Assembly: GCF_024462775.1 (NCBI RefSeq) | Contig: NZ_JANGCE010000003.1 | Location: 124,001 to 188,000 of the forward strand | DNA length: 64,000 nt | Source of the DNA: Butyricicoccus faecihominis | GTDB lineage: Bacteria; Bacillota; Clostridia; Oscillospirales; Butyricicoccaceae | Reading direction: 5' to 3' | Shown: one piece after another, positions 60,100-64,000 of the stretch | How positions within the stretch are numbered: the stretch's first letter is position 1 | Layout: every line of letters begins with the position of its first letter | Program-made: the position numbers and the translations under genes | The notes under the pieces: generated by a model | The model's database searches: none | Told to the model about the DNA's origin: nothing | Seen by the model: only the letters and a program-made list of their open reading frames with translations

Positions 60100-60429
60100 A
60101 TGGAACAGAAATTTGTGACCCCGCCGAACCACTTCGGCTTCCACGCGGCGCGCCTGTTCGGCGAGCAGGGGCTGCTGCTGGACGGCTCGGTCGCCTATAT
60201 CGAGCCGGGCGGCGGCGGGCCGGAGCCCGCGCATACCCACGAAACCGATCATTTGTTTTATGTGATCGAGGGCGAACTGGCCGTGCGGTGCGGCGGCGAA
60301 ACGATCACGATCCGCGCGGGCGAAGCGCGCCGCGTGCCGGGCGCCGTGCCGCACGCGACCCAGAACCCGGGCGCGCAGATCGCCAAGGTGCTCGGCCTGA
60401 CCGTCGCCCCGGCGCGCGGGGATGCGTAG
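60100..60429 (+). CDS. Small cupin protein at the end of the trp operon
   Basis: A 109-residue single-domain cupin: PAHTHETDHLFYVIEGELAVRCGGETITIRAGEARRVPGAVPHATQN, with His/Glu metal ligands. It starts one base after trpA, so it belongs to the same transcript. The substrate is unknown; cupins of this type bind a metal and a small carboxylate or sense metabolites. Confidence 0.85.
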   Translation: MEQKFVTPPNHFGFHAARLFGEQGLLLDGSVAYIEPGGGGPEPAHTHETDHLFYVIEGELAVRCGGETITIRAGEARRVPGAVPHATQNPGAQIAKVLGLTVAPARGDA

Positions 60430-60547
60430 GACAAATGCGATAGGCGCGGCCGCGGGTGTAGGGCCGCGTGACCTCACGCGGCCGCGCGCGAAGCCGCCGT
60501 TCACAGCATTTCAGACATCCGGTATTGCGTCCCCGCGCATAGTAAAA

Positions 60548-60581
60548 AAACACAGGAGCGGCGCGCGCCGCTCCTGTGTTT
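60548..60581. terminator. Bidirectional terminator
   Basis: AAACACAGGAGCGGCGC and exact complement, flanked by A/T, between the trp operon and the convergent AIM24 gene. Confidence 0.9.
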
Positions 60582-60607
60582 GATGGAAGGGTCAATAGGG
60601 CGCGGCG

Positions 60608-61285
60608 TTAGCCGTTGCCCGTCGGGATGAACGGGCGGATGGCGGCGGCCACGCCGGAGATCGGCATGGTTTGCAGCCAGACCTTGCCCGGGCCGGTCAG
60701 CACGGTGTTGAACAGCCCTTCGCCGCCGAGCAGCTTGTTTTTCAGGCCCGGCACCTGCTGGATATCGATCGACACGCCGTTTTCAAAGCCCGCCACGTTG
60801 CCGGTGTCCACCACGAGCTGCTGGCCGGCGGCCAGCTCATATTCGACCAGCTCGCCGTCGATCTCGGCAAAGGCCGTGCCCGAGCCGGAAAGGCGCTGCA
60901 TGATGAAGCCTTCGCCGCCGAAGAAGCCCGCGCCCATCTTTTTATTGAAATGGATGGAAAGCTCCACGCTGGTTTCGGAAGCGAGAAAGGCGTTTTTCTG
61001 CAAGATCATATCGTGACCGGGCGTGATGGTAAGCGGCAGGATCTTGCCGGGAAAGCTGGAACCGAACGCGATCATGCCCGCGCCTTTCGCGGTGTATATG
61101 TTCTGGAACATGCTTTCACCCGAAAACGCCTTGGAAAACATTTTGCCAAGGCCGCCGCCTCGGGTCTCCATCGCCATGTTGGGGGTCATCCAGACCATCG
61201 AGCCTTTCTCGGTGATCATCTGCTCGCCGTCCGCCAGCTGGCAGACCACGACCGGGAACACGCCGCCTTTGATTTCGTAATTCAT
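60608..61285 (-). CDS. AIM24/TIGR00266 family protein
   Basis: A 225-residue all-beta protein with tandem TRAP-like repeats: EKGSMVWMTPNMAMETRGGGLGKMFSKAFSGESMFQNIYTA and FFGGEGFIMQRLSGSGTAFAEIDGELVEYELAAGQQLVVDTGNVAGFE. Family members are soluble or membrane-peripheral with no firm function. GGAGG precedes ATG 61285. Confidence 0.88.
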   Translation of the reverse strand: MNYEIKGGVFPVVVCQLADGEQMITEKGSMVWMTPNMAMETRGGGLGKMFSKAFSGESMFQNIYTAKGAGMIAFGSSFPGKILPLTITPGHDMILQKNAFLASETSVELSIHFNKKMGAGFFGGEGFIMQRLSGSGTAFAEIDGELVEYELAAGQQLVVDTGNVAGFENGVSIDIQQVPGLKNKLLGGEGLFNTVLTGPGKVWLQTMPISGVAAAIRPFIPTGNG

Positions 61286-61434
61286 ACATTGCCTCCTTCT
61301 CGTTTGGCCGATCATAGCTTTGCTGTGGCTTTATCATACGCGAGCCGCCGCGCGAAGTCAAGTAGGGGAACCGGACTTGTATTGATACCGTCTAATATGG
61401 TAGAATAGAATAACAGGAGAGGAGGCGTTTTCTT

Positions 61435-61983
61435 ATGAAAAAACGTACTTGGATCATCGTGCTTGCTGTTATCGTGGCCGTCGCGGCTTGCGTGGGCATA
61501 TACTTTGCCGTCCGCGGGGACGGACAGCCGCAGCCGCCGGATCAGCCGGGGCCGGGCACGGTCGAGCCGCAGCCGGGGCAGAACGACAAGCCGGGCAAAA
61601 CCGTTTCGGTCGTCGTTTACGTGCCGGATGAACAGTCCGAGGTGCTCACGCCGGTCGGCGCGGAAGCGGCGGACGATTCCGATCAGGCGCTGGTGGACGC
61701 GCTGGTGTCCGTGGGCGGCCTGCCCGAGGGCTGCGAAGCGCTTGGCAGCGAGACCGTCAAGGAGGGCGGCGCGACGACGCTGAAGCTCGATATGAACGCG
61801 GTGTACGGCAACGCGGTGCGCTCTTCCGGCACGGCGGGCGAGACCATGCTGGTCTACGCGCTGGTCAACTCGTTCATTCAGGCGCGCGGGGTGGATAATG
61901 TGCTGCTCACCGTCGAGGGCGAGGCGCTGCAAAGCGGGCACGAGGTGTACGATTATCCGCTGGAAATGGATCACACATCGTAA
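61435..61983 (+). CDS. GerMN-domain membrane-anchored protein
   Basis: A 182-residue protein with an N-terminal membrane anchor (about 6-26), a Pro/Gln/Gly linker and a C-terminal GerMN domain (VDALVSVGGLPEGCEALGSETVKEGGATTLKLDMNAVYG, then LVYALVNSFIQARGVDNVLLTVEGE). GerMN proteins act in sporulation, germination or envelope processes. GGAGAGGAGG precedes ATG. Confidence 0.85.
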   Translation: MKKRTWIIVLAVIVAVAACVGIYFAVRGDGQPQPPDQPGPGTVEPQPGQNDKPGKTVSVVVYVPDEQSEVLTPVGAEAADDSDQALVDALVSVGGLPEGCEALGSETVKEGGATTLKLDMNAVYGNAVRSSGTAGETMLVYALVNSFIQARGVDNVLLTVEGEALQSGHEVYDYPLEMDHTS

Positions 61984-61991
61984 CCAAAAAC

Positions 61992-62165
61992 AAAAGGCCT
62001 GTTGCGTAATAAAGAATACTCAAATATTTGTCATTCTGAGGAGCAAAGCGACGAAGAATCTCGCGCGAACGCGCGATTTCTCACGCATATTCCGCGCGTT
62101 CGCGTGAGATTCTTCACTTCGTTCAGAATGACAACCGAGTATTTTTATTACGCAACAGGCCTTTT
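61992..62165. mobile_element. MITE-like palindromic element, copy 4 (terminator-associated subtype)
   Basis: About 174 bp with core TTGTCATTCTGAGGAGCAAA and the TCTCGCGCGAACGCGCG stem. Outer arms AAAAGGCCTGTTGCGTAATA and complement give terminators for both convergent genes (T6 on the plus side), and the right arm abuts the tfoX-like stop codon. Inner TGC..AATAAA..AATACTC is shared with 38043. No direct duplication was found. Confidence 0.8.
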
Positions 62166-62423
62166 TTACAATTTGTGCGCCTGATAAAAGGCGCGGAGGT
62201 CCTTCATGGTCTCGGGCGGCAGGTCGGCCTTCTTAACGCCGCGGATCGCGCCTTCCAGCCCCAGCAGGCGGTTGATGCACGCGGAAGCGTCCCGCTGCTG
62301 TAAGCGCAGCCACGCTTCCTTCGCGCCCAGCTCGGCCAGCGTGGCGTAATCGGGAACGCCCGCCTCGATCAGCTGCTGTTCGGTATCCTTGCCGATATTC
62401 GGCAGCTTTGACAGTTCACCCAT
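62166..62423 (-). CDS. TfoX/Sxy C-terminal domain protein
   Basis: An 85-residue protein consisting only of the TfoX C-terminal helix-hairpin-helix domain (LSKLPNIGKDTEQQLIEAGVPDYATLAELGAKEAWLRLQQRDASACINRLLGLEGAIRG). The N-terminal TfoX domain is absent. It overlaps the thiE stop by eight bases. A role in competence is not established for such short forms. Confidence 0.88.
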   Translation of the reverse strand: MGELSKLPNIGKDTEQQLIEAGVPDYATLAELGAKEAWLRLQQRDASACINRLLGLEGAIRGVKKADLPPETMKDLRAFYQAHKL

Positions 62424-63060
62424 GCATATCCTCCTTTCGCATACGCAGCACGCCGCCGCGCAATGTTTCGGCGGCCAGACGCGGGTCCTCGGCCTTCATG
62501 ACGGCGGAAACAACCGCCACGCCCGCGATCGGGCTGTTTGCGAGCACGCCCATGTTGTCCGCCGTCAGCCCGCCGATCGCAATGACCGGAATGGGCACGG
62601 CGCGGCAAATGGCGTTCAGCGTTTCCACGGGCGTGATCTTGGTGGTCACGTGCGTCGTCGTCGGGTAGACCGCGCCGGTGCCTAGGTAATCCGCGCCCTG
62701 CGCGTAGGCGGAAACCGCGGCTTCTATGGTTTTCGCCGTCGCGCCGACGATCTTGTCCGGCCCGAGCAGCCGCCGCACCGCCTCAACCGGCAGATCCTCC
62801 GCGCCGACATGCACGCCCGCCGCGTCGCAGGCAAGGGCGACGTCGGCCCGGTCGTCGATAATCAGGGGAACGCCGTACCGGTCGGTCACGGCCTTGACGC
62901 GCTCGGCAAGCGCCAGATAGGCGCGGCCGCCCGCGTCCTTTTCGCGCAGCTGCACGAGCGTTGCGCCGCCCGCAAGGGCTTCGTCCACCGTGGCGAGCAG
63001 CGAATCCGCCGTATGGTAGGTGCTGTCGGTGATCAGGTACAGGGTGGGGTCGAATTGCAT
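62416..63060 (-). CDS. thiE: Thiamine-phosphate synthase
   Basis: A 214-residue TIM barrel joining the pyrimidine and thiazole moieties of thiamine. Conserved TLVQLREKDAGGR, LIIDDRADVALACDAAGVHVGAEDLP, GTGAVYPTTTHVTTK and AIGGLTADNM. ATG 63060 has AAAGGGA upstream; ATG 63081 overlapping the nitrilase stop is an alternative. No TPP riboswitch is visible nearby. Confidence 0.94.
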   Translation of the reverse strand: MQFDPTLYLITDSTYHTADSLLATVDEALAGGATLVQLREKDAGGRAYLALAERVKAVTDRYGVPLIIDDRADVALACDAAGVHVGAEDLPVEAVRRLLGPDKIVGATAKTIEAAVSAYAQGADYLGTGAVYPTTTHVTTKITPVETLNAICRAVPIPVIAIGGLTADNMGVLANSPIAGVAVVSAVMKAEDPRLAAETLRGGVLRMRKEDMHG

Positions 63061-63077
63061 AACGAGGTCCCTTTCTT

Positions 63078-63800
63078 TCATAGCGTTATGGTGAGTAGGG
63101 CTTCGCCCTCTGTCAGCGCGCCGAGCGGTTCGCCGCTGGGCGCGAACGCCGCGGTGCAGCCGGTGAACAGGCCGCGCGCAAATTGGTCCACGCCCAGCGT
63201 GGGCAGCCCGGTTTCGATCGCGCGGGCGGCGAGCAGCGTGCGCCATTGCAAAGCCTTGTGCGCGCCCGCCATCCAGCCGGCGGGCACGTAGAGCAGCTCC
63301 GCACCGCGCGCCTTCTGCTCCGCCGCGAGGGCGGGGAAGCGCAATTCGTAGCAGGTGAGTACGCCCAGCCTGCCGGGCGGCGTTTCGATCGGCTCGAACG
63401 GCTGCCCGCCCGCGCGCAGCGCGGCGGATTCGGGCTGCGGGCCTCGGTCGAACAGCTTTTGCTTGCGGTAGGCCCCGCGCCGCTTGCCGGTGTCGTCCAA
63501 AACCACCGCCGTGTTATAGGGCGCGCCGCCGTCCGGCGCGTCCTCGAACAGGCCGCAGGCGAGCCATAGGCCGTTTGCCCGGCACAGGCGGGAAAGCGCC
63601 GCGGCAAAGGGGCCGTCCAGCGGCTCCGCCGCTTGCTGAAATAGAGAACGCTGGTTCACTTTTGCATAAAACATGCTGTATTCCGGCAAAAACAGCATGG
63701 ATGCGCCGTTTTTCGCGGCCTCTTCCGCGAAAGCCGAAATGCGGCGAAGGTTCAGCGCTTTATCCGGCAAGGCGCCGAATTGGGCGAGCGAAACCTTCAT
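63078..63800 (-). CDS. Carbon-nitrogen hydrolase (nitrilase/omega-amidase family)
   Basis: A 240-residue member with the full triad Glu40 (FLPEYSMF), Lys113 (YRKQKLFD) and Cys150 (LTCYELRFP). It hydrolyses a small amide, possibly deaminated glutathione or omega-amides. Its stop overlaps the thiE start region, and the YbaK gene ends one base before its start, so the four genes form an operon. Confidence 0.9.
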   Translation of the reverse strand: MKVSLAQFGALPDKALNLRRISAFAEEAAKNGASMLFLPEYSMFYAKVNQRSLFQQAAEPLDGPFAAALSRLCRANGLWLACGLFEDAPDGGAPYNTAVVLDDTGKRRGAYRKQKLFDRGPQPESAALRAGGQPFEPIETPPGRLGVLTCYELRFPALAAEQKARGAELLYVPAGWMAGAHKALQWRTLLAARAIETGLPTLGVDQFARGLFTGCTAAFAPSGEPLGALTEGEALLTITL

Positions 63801-63801
63801 C

Positions 63802-64000
63802 TTACTGCCAGCCCTTGCACACGTCGATCCACCCGGCGCTGGCCGAGAAGGTCTCTAACTCACCGATGGACAGCTCGATGGCCGAGTTGGCGGAGCCGCA
63901 CGCGGGGAATACGGTATCGAACCGGCGGAGCGACTCGTCGAGGTAAACGGCCACGCCGTCGTTCACGCCGAAGGGGCACACGCCGCCTACGCCGTGGCCA
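63802..64000 (-). CDS. YbaK/EbsC-family aminoacyl-tRNA deacylase, C-terminal part (cut by window edge)
   Basis: The minus strand is open from the window end to TAA at 63802-63804, giving about 65 residues: GGVCPFGVNDGVAVYLDESL and the PACGSANSAIELSIGEL block are hallmarks of YbaK/ProX editing domains, and the end reads WIDVCKGWQ. It probably hydrolyses mischarged tRNA. The N-terminal part lies beyond the window. Confidence 0.85.
   Translation of the reverse strand, partial: GHGVGGVCPFGVNDGVAVYLDESLRRFDTVFPACGSANSAIELSIGELETFSASAGWIDVCKGWQ

Overview
This window is a GC-rich (about 60%) stretch of a chromosome from an anaerobic, butyrate-producing Clostridia-type firmicute. The gene content resembles the Butyricicoccus/Agathobaculum group, but that placement is inference. 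Evidence for the lineage: sporulation genes (spoIIID, spmA/spmB, a YaaH/SleL-type cortex enzyme, a GerMN protein), a Trp T-box, a biotin-dependent Na+-pumping decarboxylase, and a full 4-hydroxybutyrate/crotonyl-CoA gene set. No phage, plasmid, rRNA or CRISPR array is present. The accessory content is a dense set of small intergenic palindromic repeats.

Layout. 1-3.6 kb: end of a solute-binding protein and a hybrid sensor kinase. 3.7 kb: tRNA-Arg(CCU). 4.1-7.4 kb: split oxaloacetate decarboxylase operon (alpha, gamma, biotin carrier, beta). 7.5-11.7 kb: small cysteine-rich and membrane proteins, a TetR regulator, and sporulation genes. 11.9-20.1 kb (minus strand): butyrate cluster, transcribed as 4-hydroxybutyrate dehydrogenase, 4-hydroxybutyryl-CoA dehydratase, a small CGGCN protein, a fused CoA-transferase, thiolase, crotonase, 3-hydroxybutyryl-CoA dehydrogenase. 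20.3-22.8 kb: amino-acid ABC transporter. 23.2-24.6 kb: butyryl/4-hydroxybutyryl-CoA transferase. 25-38 kb: envelope and housekeeping genes (ECF S component, M23 peptidase, phospholipase, ychF, GH18, CAP protein, ECF sigma factor with DUF4179 partner, cysK, GH3, gluQRS). 38.3-51.3 kb: an inositol/polyol-like catabolic region with a LacI regulator, two Gfo/Idh/MocA dehydrogenases, two TIM-barrel isomerases/dehydratases, a sodium symporter, an orphan sugar-binding lipoprotein and an AraC regulator, interrupted by a BlaI/M56 pair. 51.4-53.3 kb: thiol peroxidase, SPFH protein and a tiny ribbon-helix-helix protein. 53.3-60.4 kb: T-box-controlled trpEGDCFBA plus a cupin. 60.6-64 kb: AIM24-like protein, GerMN protein, TfoX C-domain protein, thiE, a nitrilase, and the end of a YbaK/EbsC gene.

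How it fits together. The two CoA-transferases, 4-hydroxybutyrate genes and thl-crt-hbd converge on crotonyl-CoA/butyryl-CoA; bcd and etfAB are not here. The inositol-like genes are split over several transcripts.

Most notable non-coding findings: (1) the leader of the first inositol-like operon carries four hairpins that share the loop TGACCGAGCA while their stems differ; (2) a miniature inverted-repeat element family sits in the loops of rho-independent terminators, with perfect 10-bp target duplications at two copies and an empty-site homologue within the window; (3) the promoter/leader regions of two nearby inositol-region transcripts are duplicates of each other; (4) a two-copy structured repeat keeps its hairpins although the arm sequences differ.
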